The notes under the pieces are model-generated. The model saw only the letters and a program-made list of their open reading frames with translations, was not told where the DNA came from and did not search any database. From positions 62,001 through 126,000 of the forward strand of contig NZ_JAFFIX010000021.1 in NCBI RefSeq assembly GCF_016916835.1: 64,000 bases of DNA, read 5' to 3'. This document shows, piece by piece, positions 32,265 through 40,553 of this stretch. Position 1 is the stretch's first letter. Every line of letters begins with the position of its first letter. The position numbers and the translations under genes are program-made. The stretch is from Actinacidiphila bryophytorum (GTDB taxonomy: Bacteria > Actinomycetota > Actinomycetes > Streptomycetales > Streptomycetaceae).

Positions 32265-33484
32265 CCGCCGAGGGCCGCGAGCGGGTCGTCGAGCACCGGC
32301 TGCCAGGCCAGTTCTGCCGCACCGACCAGGCTGTTGTGATCGAGTGCGCAGGCCAGCACCGGTACGCCGCCGCTGCGGCCCCACAGGCTGTGGTCGGCCA
32401 CCACCGCGCGCAGCGCCTCGGGGTCGGCGTCGAGCAGGTGGCGGTGCAGGCCGCCGAGCAGGATGCGGTCGGGGTTGAGGACGTTGACCATGCCCGCGAG
32501 GCCGCGGCCCAGCCGGTCGATCAGGACGTGCGCCGCAGACTTGACGGCCGGGTCGGCGTACTCCGTGCGGAGCAGGTCGCGGCACTGTTCGAGCAGCGAC
32601 ACCTCGGGGCCCGGGTCGCGGCCTGCCGCTTCGAGGAAGGCCAGCGGGTCCGCCTCGACGTCCAGGCAGCCGCGGCTGCCGCAGTGGCAGGGGCGCCCGT
32701 CGGGCTGCACGGTGAGGTGGCCGACCTCCAGCGCCAGGCCGGAACTGCCGGTGTGCAGGCGGCCGTCGAGGACCAGGGCGCCGCCGACGCCGCGGTGCCC
32801 CGAGGCGACGACCAGCAGGTGCTGGGCGCCGCGCCCCGCGCCGTGCCGGTGTTCGGCGAGCGCGGCCACGTTGACGTCGTTGCCGACGAAGGAGGCGACC
32901 GGTTCGCCGCCGGGGCCGAGGATGCCCACCCGGGCGATCTGGCCGGCGAAGACCTCGCGCACCGGGGCGCCCGCGGGCCAGGCCAGGTGCAGCGGGTTGA
33001 GCGCGGTGCCCTCGGGCTCGGCGACCGCGGACGGCACCGCGAGGCCCGCGCCGACGCAGACCCGCCCCGACCCGTGGAGCAGCCCCGCGCCCGCCTCGAC
33101 GACCGCGCCCAGCACGTGCGCCGGGTCGGCCGGCACGGTCATGGAGCCGGGTGCGGTGGCCACGATCTCCCCGCCGAGGCTCACCAGCGCGGCCCTGAAG
33201 CCGTCCGCGTGGACCTGCGCGGCCAGCACGACCGGCCCCTGCGGTGCCACGTCGAGCCGGTGCGAGGGGCGGCCCTGCGCGCCGGAGGGGCCGCTGGGCC
33301 GGGTGTCCACCCGGATGAGCCCCAGTGCCTCCAGCTCGGCGGCGACCGCGCCCGCGGTGGCGCGGGTCACTCCGAGTTCCGCGGTGAGCAGTGCGCGGGT
33401 CGCCGCGCGGCCGGTGTGCACGAGGGAGAGCGCGGGACCGAGTGCACCGCGGCCCCGCTCAAGCCTTGTCCGAATCTGTGTCAC
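32261..33484 (-). CDS. ROK-family transcriptional regulator
   Basis: A 407-residue NagC/XylR-type regulator. The N-terminal winged helix (ATRALLTAELGVTRATAGAVAAELEALGLI) is followed by a sugar-kinase-like domain with the zinc motif CHCGSRGCLD and GNDVNVAALAEHRHG. The phosphate-binding loop is degenerate, as in regulators that bind sugar without phosphorylating it. The GTG at 33484 has AGGGGG directly before it. It is divergent from an MFS transporter with 17 bases between start codons, so it very likely controls that gene. Confidence 0.9.
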   Translation of the reverse strand: MTQIRTRLERGRGALGPALSLVHTGRAATRALLTAELGVTRATAGAVAAELEALGLIRVDTRPSGPSGAQGRPSHRLDVAPQGPVVLAAQVHADGFRAALVSLGGEIVATAPGSMTVPADPAHVLGAVVEAGAGLLHGSGRVCVGAGLAVPSAVAEPEGTALNPLHLAWPAGAPVREVFAGQIARVGILGPGGEPVASFVGNDVNVAALAEHRHGAGRGAQHLLVVASGHRGVGGALVLDGRLHTGSSGLALEVGHLTVQPDGRPCHCGSRGCLDVEADPLAFLEAAGRDPGPEVSLLEQCRDLLRTEYADPAVKSAAHVLIDRLGRGLAGMVNVLNPDRILLGGLHRHLLDADPEALRAVVADHSLWGRSGGVPVLACALDHNSLVGAAELAWQPVLDDPLAALGG

Positions 33485-33495
33485 CCCCCTATTCT
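33466..33495 (+). promoter_or_regulatory. promoter of the MFS gene at 33502 (leaderless type)
   Basis: TTGTCC (33466-33471) and TATTCT (33490-33495) are 18 bases apart. The start codon GTG begins seven bases after the -10 box and there is no ribosome site, so transcription and translation should start at the same base. A weak dyad TTTGT/ACAAA (33499-33519 region) overlaps the start and could be a ROK operator. The promoter lies inside the 5' end of the ROK gene. Confidence 0.55.
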
Positions 33496-33501
33496 GACTT
33501 T

Positions 33502-34731
33502 GTGCCGACGGTAAACAAAATAGGGACGACCCGGGGCCGATCCCGCCGAACTCCCGCAACCGACCCTGTCCTGCGCCGCCTGCGCATCGCCCTGACCGTC
33601 TTCTTCGCCGTCGACGGCTTCCTCTTCGCCGGCTGGGTGGTGCGCATCCCGGCCATCAAGGCCCAGGTCGGCGCCTCCGCCGGCCAGCTGGGCCTGGCGC
33701 TGCTCGGCGTGTCCGCGGGCGCGGTCGCCACGATGGTGCTCACCGGGCGGCTCTGCCGCCGGTTCGGCAGCGACCGGGTCACCGTGGCCACCGGCATCGT
33801 GATGTCGCTGAGCATCGCCCTGCCGCCCCGAACGCACTCGGCACTCGCACTCGGCCTGGTCCTGCTGGTGTTCGGCGTATCGTACGGCGGTCTCAACGTC
33901 GCCATGAACAGCGCCGCCGTCGAACTCGTCGCGGCACTGCGCCGCCCGGTGATGTCCAGCTTCCACGCCGCCTACAGCTGCGGCAGCCTCGTCGGCGCAG
34001 GTCTGGGCGGACTTCTGGCGCCGCACCTGTCGCCCGCCGACCACCTGCTGCTGCTCACCGCCCTCGGGCTGCTCACCGTCGGCTTCGCCGGGCGCGTCCT
34101 GCTGGCCCACCCGATCGGGGGACAGCCCGAAGGCGTCGACACCGTGGCCGCGGCGCCAGGCGCCGGACCGCGCGGCACCCGCAGCGCCACCCTGCTGGTC
34201 GTCGTCTTCGGCCTGATCGCGACCTGCTCGTCCTACGGGGAGGGCGCACTTGCCGAGTGGGGGCCGCTGCACATCCAGCAGGACCTGCACGGCGGCCCGG
34301 GCATCGCGGCGGCCGGATACGCGGCGGTCGCGGCGGCCATGACGCTGGGCCGGCTGTCCGGCACCGCGCTGCTGGAACGCCTCGGCCAGACCCGGGTCCT
34401 GGTCCTCGGCGGGCTCACGGCGGCCGGCGGCATGCTGCTCGGCGCGCTGGCGCCGGTGATCCCGCTGGTGATCCTGGGCTTCGCGCTCACGGGCATCGGC
34501 CTGGCCAACAGCTTCCCGACCGCCATGGCCAGGGCAGGCGCGCTGACCGGACCCAGCGGTGTGGCCGCCGCGTCCACCTTCGGCTACGGGGGCATGCTGC
34601 TCGGCCCGCCCTCGATCGGCTTCCTCACCGACGCCGCCGGGCTGCCGATCGCGCTGACCACGGTGGCGGCGCTCGCCGCGGTCGCGGCGGGGATCGCGTA
34701 TGCGGTACGCAACAGCGGGCGCCCGGCGTAA
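33502..34731 (+). CDS. MFS transporter
   Basis: A 409-residue, twelve-helix major facilitator. The first cytoplasmic loop carries GRLCRRFGSDRV, and the family-like features VFGVSYGGLNVAMNSAAVEL and SSFHAAYSCGSLVGAGLGG resemble the sugar/fucose-permease-like (YbjJ type) branch. Pairing with a divergent ROK regulator suggests a sugar or sugar-derivative substrate, possibly efflux. GTG at 33502 has no ribosome site. Confidence 0.85.
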   Translation: MPTVNKIGTTRGRSRRTPATDPVLRRLRIALTVFFAVDGFLFAGWVVRIPAIKAQVGASAGQLGLALLGVSAGAVATMVLTGRLCRRFGSDRVTVATGIVMSLSIALPPRTHSALALGLVLLVFGVSYGGLNVAMNSAAVELVAALRRPVMSSFHAAYSCGSLVGAGLGGLLAPHLSPADHLLLLTALGLLTVGFAGRVLLAHPIGGQPEGVDTVAAAPGAGPRGTRSATLLVVVFGLIATCSSYGEGALAEWGPLHIQQDLHGGPGIAAAGYAAVAAAMTLGRLSGTALLERLGQTRVLVLGGLTAAGGMLLGALAPVIPLVILGFALTGIGLANSFPTAMARAGALTGPSGVAAASTFGYGGMLLGPPSIGFLTDAAGLPIALTTVAALAAVAAGIAYAVRNSGRPA

Positions 34732-34798
34732 GGGTGCATGCTGGGGGCCTGCCGCGGGAGACCGCCGCCCGCGGCAGGCCCGAGGAGGAGGAGGAGCG

Positions 34799-35164
34799 AT
34801 GCGCATACCGACCTGGCTGACCGACGCCACCCGCCCGGTGCACCGGGAGCGGGTGTCCCGGATCTACCTGCTGATGGTCGGCGTCGCGACGGCGCTGCTG
34901 CTTCTGGACACGGCACTGGTCTCGCACCGGCACGCTTCGCCGGTGGCCTTCCTGCTGCTGGTGGTGACCCTGCCGTGGACGCCGCTGCTGTGGTCGCTCG
35001 CCGCCTCGGTGGGCGGGCTGGACGTCCAGACGACGGCCTTCGGCTGGACGGGCTGGACCCTCGCGGTGGCCTCCGCCCTGGTCTCGGCCGTCGTCAACGC
35101 CCTGCTGCTCGGCTACGCGGCCCGGATCGCCCGCCGCCGGAAGGTCACACCTGGGCGGGCTTGA
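34799..35164 (+). CDS. small membrane protein (possibly SCO4225-family)
   Basis: A 121-residue protein with three membrane helices: IYLLMVGVATALLLLDTAL, a second at about 46-68 and a third at about 81-103. The short basic C-terminus is ARIARRRK. The ribosome site AGGAGGAGGAGGAG is unusually strong. I have only a weak memory of a similar family, SCO4225-like membrane proteins, and the role is unknown. The last 20 bases overlap the convergent MarR gene. Confidence 0.7.
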   Translation: MRIPTWLTDATRPVHRERVSRIYLLMVGVATALLLLDTALVSHRHASPVAFLLLVVTLPWTPLLWSLAASVGGLDVQTTAFGWTGWTLAVASALVSAVVNALLLGYAARIARRRKVTPGRA

Positions 35165-35546
35165 CCAGCATCCGCTCCAGCACGGCGCGGTGGCCCGGCT
35201 TGGCCTGCTCGTAGCGGCGCCGGCCGCTGTCGGTGATGCCCACGGAGACGCCGCGCCGGTCCTCGCTGCAGATGCCGCGGTCGACGAGGCCCTCCTTCTC
35301 CAGCCTGGCGACCAGCCGCGACAGCGCGCTCTGGCTCAGATGCACCCGGTCGGCCAGCTCCTGCACACGGAAGGTGCAGCCGCCGTCGGCAGGGTCGCCG
35401 GCGAGGACGTCGAGCACCTCGAAGTCACTCGCGCAGAGCCCGTACTGATGCAGCTCACGGTCGAGTTCGCACGCGGTGCGCGCGTGGATGGCGAGGATCT
35501 CCCGCCACTCGCGCTCCAGCGCCCGCTCACCCTTGTCCATGGTCAT
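35145..35546 (-). CDS. MarR-family transcriptional regulator
   Basis: A 133-residue winged-helix regulator. It has QYGLCASDFEVLDVLAG, the recognition helix region LSQSALSRLVARLEKEGLV and the wing CSEDRRGVSVGITDSGRRR. It is divergent from a DHA2 transporter whose promoter contains inverted repeats, so it is very probably the transporter's repressor and responds to a phenolic or drug-like ligand. ATG at 35546 follows TACCCT by six bases with no clear ribosome site; an ATG two codons later is also possible. Confidence 0.9.
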   Translation of the reverse strand: MTMDKGERALEREWREILAIHARTACELDRELHQYGLCASDFEVLDVLAGDPADGGCTFRVQELADRVHLSQSALSRLVARLEKEGLVDRGICSEDRRGVSVGITDSGRRRYEQAKPGHRAVLERMLVKPAQV

Positions 35547-35588
35547 GCCCGCAGGGTAGCAGAAAACGGACCCCGATGCACGAACATT

Positions 35589-35624
35589 AAGTGCACTTGC
35601 ATCTGATGCGTATGCATGTAATGT
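35589..35624 (+). promoter_or_regulatory. promoter and candidate MarR operators for the DHA2 gene
   Basis: TTGCAT (35597-35602) and TAATGT (35619-35624) are 16 bases apart. The ATG at 35632 starts eight bases after the -10 box, so the mRNA should be leaderless. The palindrome AAGTGCACTT (35589-35598) overlaps the -35 box, and a dyad TGCAT/ATGCA (35598-35602, 35612-35616) fills the spacer. Binding there would block polymerase. Confidence 0.6.
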
Positions 35625-35631
35625 ACGCCCC

Positions 35632-37236
35632 ATGACCTCTCCGTCTACTCCGTCCACTACCGTCCCCCGGACCGAAGAGCGATGGAGCGCCCTGCAGTGG
35701 GGCACACTCTTCGTGCTCTGCGGCGCGCTGTTCCTCGACGCACTCGACGTCTCGATGGTCGGCGTGGCGCTCCCCTCGATCGGCGACGACCTCAACCTGT
35801 CCACCAACTCCCTGCAGTGGGTCGTCAGCGGCTACATCCTCGGTTACGGCGGGCTCCTGCTCCTCGGCGGCCGGGCGGCCGACCTGCTCGGCAGGCGGCG
35901 CGTCTTCCTCGTCGCGCTCGGCGTCTTCGCCGTGGCCTCGCTGCTCGGCGGTCTCGTCGACTCGGGCTCGCTGCTGATCGCCACCCGCTTCGTCAAGGGC
36001 CTGAGCGCGGCCTTCACCGCGCCCGCGGGCCTGTCCATCATCACCACCACCTTCGCCGAGGGTCCGGTGCGCAACCGCGCCCTGACCATCTACTCCAGCT
36101 GCGGCGCCACCGGCTTCTCCATGGGCCTGGTGCTCTCCGGCTTCCTGACCGAGGCGGGCTGGCGCTGGACCATGCTGCTGCCCGCGCCGGTCGCGCTGAT
36201 CGCCCTGATCGCCGGCCTGAAGCTCATCCCGAAGTCCCCTCGGGAGAGCACGAAGGGCAGAGGCTACGACCTTCCCGGCGCCGTCACCGGCACCGCGTCG
36301 ATGCTGCTGCTGGTCTTCACCGTGGTCTCCGCGCAGAGCGCCGGGTGGGCCTCGGCCCGCACGCTCGGCTCCTTCGCCGGGGTCGCGGCGCTGCTCGCCG
36401 CGTTCGTCGTCACCGAGCAGCGGTCCGCGCACCCGCTGATCAGGCTCGGCGTGCTCCGCTCGTCCAACCAGGTCCGGGCCAACCTCGGAGCCGCGACCTT
36501 CTTCGGCTCCTACGTCGCCTTCCAGTTCCTGGTCACGCAGTACCTGCAGAACGTGCTCGGCTACAGCGCCATGCAGACCGCGCTCGCCTTCCTGCCCGCC
36601 GGCTCGCTGGTCGCGATCCTGTCCACCCGGATGGGTCCGATCGTCGACCGGTTCGGCACCCCGAGGGTGATCGCCGCCGGCTTCGTCGCGCTCGTCACCG
36701 GATACGCGCTCTTCCTGCGGATCGACCTGCACCCGAACTACGCGGCGGTGATCCTGCCGTCGATGCTGCTGCTGGGTGCCGCCTTCGCACTGGCCTTCCC
36801 CTCGCTCAACATCCAGGCCACCAACGGGGTCAAGAACGAGGAGCAGGGCATGGTCTCCGGCCTGCTCAACACCTCCTTCCAGGTCGGCGGGGCGATCTTC
36901 CTGGCCGTCGTCACGGCGGTGGTCACCGCCCACGCCGGCGGACCTGCGGGCGGCAAGCAGGCCATCCTGGACAGCTACCGGCCCGCCCTGTGGGTGGTCG
37001 CCGGGATCGGCGTGGCCGGCCTGCTGCTCACCCTCACCGGCCTGCGCAGGCGGCGGCCGTCGTACGGCATCCTCGTCGCGTCCTCGGCCGAGGACGAGGC
37101 GCGGCGGGCCGCGCGCGGTGAGGGCTCGGTGTCTGACTCCGGGTCCGGCTCCGGCTCCGTGGAGGTTGCGTCTTCCACCTCGGCGTCGGCCGCCCCTGGC
37201 TCCGCTTCCGGCTCGGGGAGGGCGGGGCGCGACTGA
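35632..37236 (+). CDS. MFS transporter, DHA2 (EmrB/QacA) family
   Basis: A 534-residue transporter with fourteen predicted helices. The family marks are FLDALDVSMVGVALPSIG in helix 1, LQWVVSGYILGYGGLLLLGG and the loop ADLLGRRRVFLVALG, plus the motif C-like ATGFSMGLVLSG in helix 5. It should exchange protons for a drug or metabolite. Divergent from its presumed MarR repressor. The C-terminal 40 residues are Ser/Gly/Ala-rich. A strong hairpin follows. Confidence 0.93.
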   Translation: MTSPSTPSTTVPRTEERWSALQWGTLFVLCGALFLDALDVSMVGVALPSIGDDLNLSTNSLQWVVSGYILGYGGLLLLGGRAADLLGRRRVFLVALGVFAVASLLGGLVDSGSLLIATRFVKGLSAAFTAPAGLSIITTTFAEGPVRNRALTIYSSCGATGFSMGLVLSGFLTEAGWRWTMLLPAPVALIALIAGLKLIPKSPRESTKGRGYDLPGAVTGTASMLLLVFTVVSAQSAGWASARTLGSFAGVAALLAAFVVTEQRSAHPLIRLGVLRSSNQVRANLGAATFFGSYVAFQFLVTQYLQNVLGYSAMQTALAFLPAGSLVAILSTRMGPIVDRFGTPRVIAAGFVALVTGYALFLRIDLHPNYAAVILPSMLLLGAAFALAFPSLNIQATNGVKNEEQGMVSGLLNTSFQVGGAIFLAVVTAVVTAHAGGPAGGKQAILDSYRPALWVVAGIGVAGLLLTLTGLRRRRPSYGILVASSAEDEARRAARGEGSVSDSGSGSGSVEVASSTSASAAPGSASGSGRAGRD

Positions 37237-37242
37237 CCCGGG

Positions 37243-37260
37243 GCGTGTCCGCGGACACGC
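37243..37260. terminator. palindrome after the DHA2 gene
   Basis: GCGTGTCCGCGGACACGC is a perfect 18-bp palindrome seven bases after the transporter stop codon. With no loop it may act as a pause or as part of the larger terminator region. Confidence 0.4.
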
Positions 37261-37296
37261 GGCGGGCACGCAATGGGTACTCGCTGGGTACGCCTT

Positions 37297-37347
37297 CCGC
37301 CGCCGGCCCGGTCCCGCACGCTCTGTGCGGGGCCGGGCCGGCGGCGG
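37297..37347. terminator. strong bidirectional terminator, 23-bp stem
   Basis: The arms at 37297-37319 and 37325-37347 pair over 23 bases with one G.T wobble around the loop GCTCT. It sits in the convergent gap between the DHA2 gene and the response regulator gene. Confidence 0.82.
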
Positions 37348-37390
37348 CGGTGCGGACGCGTGACCGCGGACGTGGGGTGAGGGGGTCGGC

Positions 37391-37447
37391 GGTACGGGGC
37401 CGCGCCGATGGTACGAGGGCGCGGCGGTGGTACGGGGCGGGCTCCGT
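37391..37447. repeat. three imperfect 19-bp tandem repeats
   Basis: Units starting GGTACG at 37391, 37410 and 37429 share GGTACGxGGxCGCGxCG-like sequence. They lie just past the stop codon of the response regulator gene (37454) in the rest of the 217-base convergent gap, which holds no gene. Confidence 0.55.
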
Positions 37448-37453
37448 CCGGCG

Positions 37454-38119
37454 TCAGCCGAGCCAGCCCGGGCGTACGAGACCGGACTCGTAGGCCAGGA
37501 CGACCAGTTGGGCGCGGTCCCGGGCTCCCAGTTTGACCATGGCCCGGCTCACATGGGTCTTCGCGGTGAGCGGGCTGACCACCAGGCGGCGGGCGATCTC
37601 CTCGTTGGACAGGCCGATGCCGGCCAGGGCCATCACCTCGCGTTCCCGCTCGGTGAGCTGGTCGAGGGCGCCGGCCGCCGCCGGCTCCTTGGAGCGGGCG
37701 GCGAATTCGGCAATGAGCCGCCGCGTGACGCCGGGCGAGAGCAGCGCGTCGCCGTCCACCACGGCACGGACCGCCCGCAGCAGCTCGGCCGGCTCGGTGT
37801 CCTTGACCAGGAATCCCGAGGCCCCGGCGCGGATGGCCTCGAAGACGTACTCGTCCAGCTCGAAGGTGGTCAGCACGACCACCTTCACCTCCGCCAGGGC
37901 GGCGTCCCCGGTGATGTGGCGCGTCGCGGCCAGACCGTCCATCACCGGCATGCGGATGTCCATCAGCACCGCGTCCGGGCGCGCCTCGCGTACTGTGCGC
38001 AGCGCCTCCTGCCCGTCGGCCGCCTCCCCGACGACCTCGATGTCGCTCTGCGCGTCCAGCAGCGCCCGGAAGCCGGCCCGCACCAGCACCTGGTCGTCGG
38101 CCAGCACCACTCGGATCAT
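37454..38119 (-). CDS. NarL/FixJ-family response regulator
   Basis: A 221-residue two-component regulator. The receiver has the acidic pair ADDQ, the phosphorylated Asp54 in VLMDIRMPVMDG, TTFELDEYVFEA and the lysine in FLVKDT. The C-terminal LuxR helix-turn-helix has LTEREREVMALAGIGLSNEEI and TAKTHVSRAMVKLGARDR. Its ATG overlaps the stop of the kinase gene (ATGA), so the pair is coupled. Targets are unknown. Confidence 0.95.
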   Translation of the reverse strand: MIRVVLADDQVLVRAGFRALLDAQSDIEVVGEAADGQEALRTVREARPDAVLMDIRMPVMDGLAATRHITGDAALAEVKVVVLTTFELDEYVFEAIRAGASGFLVKDTEPAELLRAVRAVVDGDALLSPGVTRRLIAEFAARSKEPAAAGALDQLTEREREVMALAGIGLSNEEIARRLVVSPLTAKTHVSRAMVKLGARDRAQLVVLAYESGLVRPGWLG

Positions 38120-39543
38120 GGACGCTCGTCCCCCGCTCTCATCCCGGCTGCGCCGTCCGTGCCTGCACCGCCGACGGCTCCCTGCTGCTGTTGTCCTTGC
38201 TGCTGTTGCTGTTGCTGTTGCTGCTTTTGCTCCCGCTCCCGGCTCTGCCCTGACCGGGAGCTGCCTTGCTGCGGCTCGGCCGGTGCGGTCCGCGCGGGGG
38301 CGGCCCGGACGCGGGCCGGGTCGGCGGGCGCCGGTTCTGCGGGGGGCTCGGGGGCGCCGAGGGGGAGGCGGGCCAGGACGCGGAAGCCGCCGTCCGGGCG
38401 CAGCCCGGTCTCGACGGTGCCGCCCAGCGCGGCCGCACGCTCGCGCATGCCGACCAGGCCGTTGCCGCCGCCGCTCTCGCCGCCGGCCACCGCCGGCCCC
38501 TCGTCGTCCACCTGTACCTGCACACAGCCCGGCAGGTAGCCCAGGGCGATGCGGGCGATGCGCGATCCGGAGTGCCGCACGACGTTGGTCAGCGCCTCCT
38601 GGACGATACGGAAGGCGGCCAGGTCGGCGCCGGGGGGCAGCGGCACCGGCTCGCCCTCGACGCTCACCTCGGTGCGCAGCCCGGCCGACGCCGCCTGCTC
38701 CAGCAGTTCGGGCAGCCGGTCGAGCCCGGGGGCCGGCGCCCGCGGTGCCTCGCCGGGTGCGCGCAGCGTGCTGAGCACCTGCCGCACCTCTCCCAGCGCT
38801 TCCTTGCTGGCCGCCTTGATGGTGGTCAGGGCGGTGCGGGCCTGTTCCGGCCGCTCGTCCATCAACGCCAGGGCCACCCCGGCCTGCACGTTGATCAGCG
38901 AGATGCTGTGCGCCAGGACGTCGTGCAGTTCCCGGGCGATCCGCATCCGCTCCTCGTCCACCTGGCGCCGCTCGGCCTCGGCCCGCTCCCGCCGCTCCCT
39001 GGCGATGCGCTCGCGCCGCACCCGGAAGAGCTCGGCCCCCGCGAGCACGGCGAGCAGCCAGGCTGCCGCGCCCGACAGCTCCTGCCAGGACGTGCGGCTG
39101 TCGCCGGACGGCGGCAGCCAGCGGTAGAGCCACTCGCCGACCAGGGTGTGGGCGGCGAAGGCGCTGCCGGCGATGACCAGTACGGCTCTGCGGTGCCCGG
39201 CGGCCACCGCGCTGAAGAAGGACACGACCAGGCTGGCGAAGACCGGTCCGTAGGGGTAGCCGAGGACGGTGTAGAGGAGGGTCACCACGGCGACGGCCGC
39301 GGCCACCTCGACCGGTTTGCGGCGGCGGAGCAGCAGAAGTGCGGGGCCGGCGAGCAGCAGCAGGTAGCCGAGCCAGTCGAGGTCGACGCGCAGCGTCTGG
39401 TGCCGCCCGGCCACGCCGGAGCCGGCGACCTGGACGAAGGCCAGCGCCAGCGCGGGCACCCAGAGCGAGGGCAGGCCCCGGCGGCCCCGGCCCGCGGGGA
39501 AGCGCCCGCGCTGCGGCGGCCCCGGCTGCACCTCGTACGTCAT
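38116..39543 (-). CDS. sensor histidine kinase (HisKA_3) with polyglutamine tail
   Basis: A 475-residue kinase. Five to six helices fill residues about 26-172. A coiled stretch RRERIARERRERAEAERR leads to the HisKA_3 site ARELHDVLAHSISLI with His207. The ATPase part has FRIVQEALTNVVRHSG, VQVDDEGP and GNGLVGMRERAAALGG. After about residue 390 comes a disordered tail with QKQQQQQQQQQGQQQQ at 439-454, very rare in this group. It phosphorylates the coupled response regulator; the stimulus is probably membrane-borne. Starts at ATG 39543. Confidence 0.94.
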   Translation of the reverse strand: MTYEVQPGPPQRGRFPAGRGRRGLPSLWVPALALAFVQVAGSGVAGRHQTLRVDLDWLGYLLLLAGPALLLLRRRKPVEVAAAVAVVTLLYTVLGYPYGPVFASLVVSFFSAVAAGHRRAVLVIAGSAFAAHTLVGEWLYRWLPPSGDSRTSWQELSGAAAWLLAVLAGAELFRVRRERIARERRERAEAERRQVDEERMRIARELHDVLAHSISLINVQAGVALALMDERPEQARTALTTIKAASKEALGEVRQVLSTLRAPGEAPRAPAPGLDRLPELLEQAASAGLRTEVSVEGEPVPLPPGADLAAFRIVQEALTNVVRHSGSRIARIALGYLPGCVQVQVDDEGPAVAGGESGGGNGLVGMRERAAALGGTVETGLRPDGGFRVLARLPLGAPEPPAEPAPADPARVRAAPARTAPAEPQQGSSRSGQSREREQKQQQQQQQQQGQQQQGAVGGAGTDGAAGMRAGDERP

Positions 39544-39601
39544 GCGTCCACGCTAGACCGCGGCCCGCGGGACCGGCGTCCGCTGCGCGGGGGCACTGCG
39601 G

Positions 39602-40408
39602 CTACTTCGCCGGGAGTACACCGCCCGCGACGACCGGTCCGGCCGCCTCCTCCGCCGCGGCGCCTTCGGGTATGGGGGTACCCCGGGAGTCCTCGCCGCC
39701 GGTCGGCAGCCCCACCTGTGCGGCGAGCGCGACCGCGGCCTGGTCGAAGAACTCGCCGCGCGCCTCCACAACCCGGTTGAACTGCCCGAAGACCTCGAAG
39801 CTGACGATGCCGAAGACCTGCGCCCAGGCGGCGACGAGTGCGGCGATCACCCGTATCGGCAGCTCGGGGGCCAGCTCGGCGGCGAGCCGTCCCGCGTCGG
39901 CGCGTACCGGCCCTGCGAGCGGCCGGCCGGTCGGCTCGCCGAGCACGCCCGCGGTGTGGGCGTCGCGGGCGACCGACACCAGCGCGAGGCCGACCCGGGA
40001 GGCGGGTGCCACGGTGTCCTGGGGCGCGGAGTAGCCGGGCACCGGCGAGCCGTAGATCAGGGCGTACTCATGGGGGTGGCCGACCGCCCAGTCGCGGGCG
40101 GCCCGGCAGACGGCGACCCAGCGGTCGACGGGTTCGGCGGCGGGCTGCCTGCGGTCGACCGCGGCCAGCGCCTCCTCGGCCGCCGCGCCGACCGCGTCGT
40201 AGGCGTCGATGATCAGCGCGGTGAGCAGGTCGTCGCGGCTGGGGAAGTAGCGGTAGAGGGCGGAGGACGCCATGCCCAGCTCGCGGGCGACCGCACGCAG
40301 CGACAGCCCCGCGGGGCCGTGCGCGCCCAGCTGCCGCGAGGCCTCTTCCTTGATGGCCGCGGTGATCTCCACCCGCGCCCGCTCCCTGGCTCCTCTGATC
40401 GCACTCAT
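39602..40408 (-). CDS. TetR-family regulator
   Basis: A 268-residue regulator. The N-terminal helix-turn-helix has ITAAIKEEASRQLGAHG, LSLRAVARELGMASSALYRYF and SRDDLLTALI. The ligand-binding part has RDWAVGHPHEYALIYGSPVPGY, which matches the WHG-type (TetR_C_13) effector domain. The C-terminal 35 residues are Gly/Ala/Glu-rich. It is divergent from the deazaflavin-dependent reductase gene, which has two matching dyads in its upstream region, so it likely represses that gene. Confidence 0.9.
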   Translation of the reverse strand: MSAIRGARERARVEITAAIKEEASRQLGAHGPAGLSLRAVARELGMASSALYRYFPSRDDLLTALIIDAYDAVGAAAEEALAAVDRRQPAAEPVDRWVAVCRAARDWAVGHPHEYALIYGSPVPGYSAPQDTVAPASRVGLALVSVARDAHTAGVLGEPTGRPLAGPVRADAGRLAAELAPELPIRVIAALVAAWAQVFGIVSFEVFGQFNRVVEARGEFFDQAAVALAAQVGLPTGGEDSRGTPIPEGAAAEEAAGPVVAGGVLPAK

Positions 40409-40467
40409 GGAGCCAGTGTGCCATCTCAGAGAGCGATGACCAAGAACGAGATCCCTGAAAAAATTGG

Positions 40468-40532
40468 AGAGCGGTGCTCTTGCTTTTGGCCGGGTGATCC
40501 GGGCACACTGTTCTCAAGCGAGAGCACCGCTC
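40468..40532. promoter_or_regulatory. paired TetR operators
   Basis: Two dyads lie between the divergent genes: AGAGCGGTGCTCT (40468-40480) and AGAGCACCGCTC (40521-40532), each a 5-bp arm around three bases. They are also inverted copies of each other: the 17 bases at 40469-40485 and 40516-40532 match at 16. Their centres are 53 bases apart, five helical turns, placing both on the same DNA face. This fits a TetR-type repressor bound at two sites. Confidence 0.65.
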
Positions 40533-40553
40533 ACAGAATCGGGAGAGTCCATC

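Noticed and set aside
32261-33484. ROK protein at 32.3 kb as a sugar kinase
   Set aside because: It has an N-terminal winged helix and a degenerate phosphate loop, so a regulator is more likely; the kinase is the protein at 47.5 kb.
38120-39133. Long upstream extension of the response regulator frame
   Set aside because: It is the shadow of the histidine kinase gene; the receiver domain starts exactly at the ATG at 38119.
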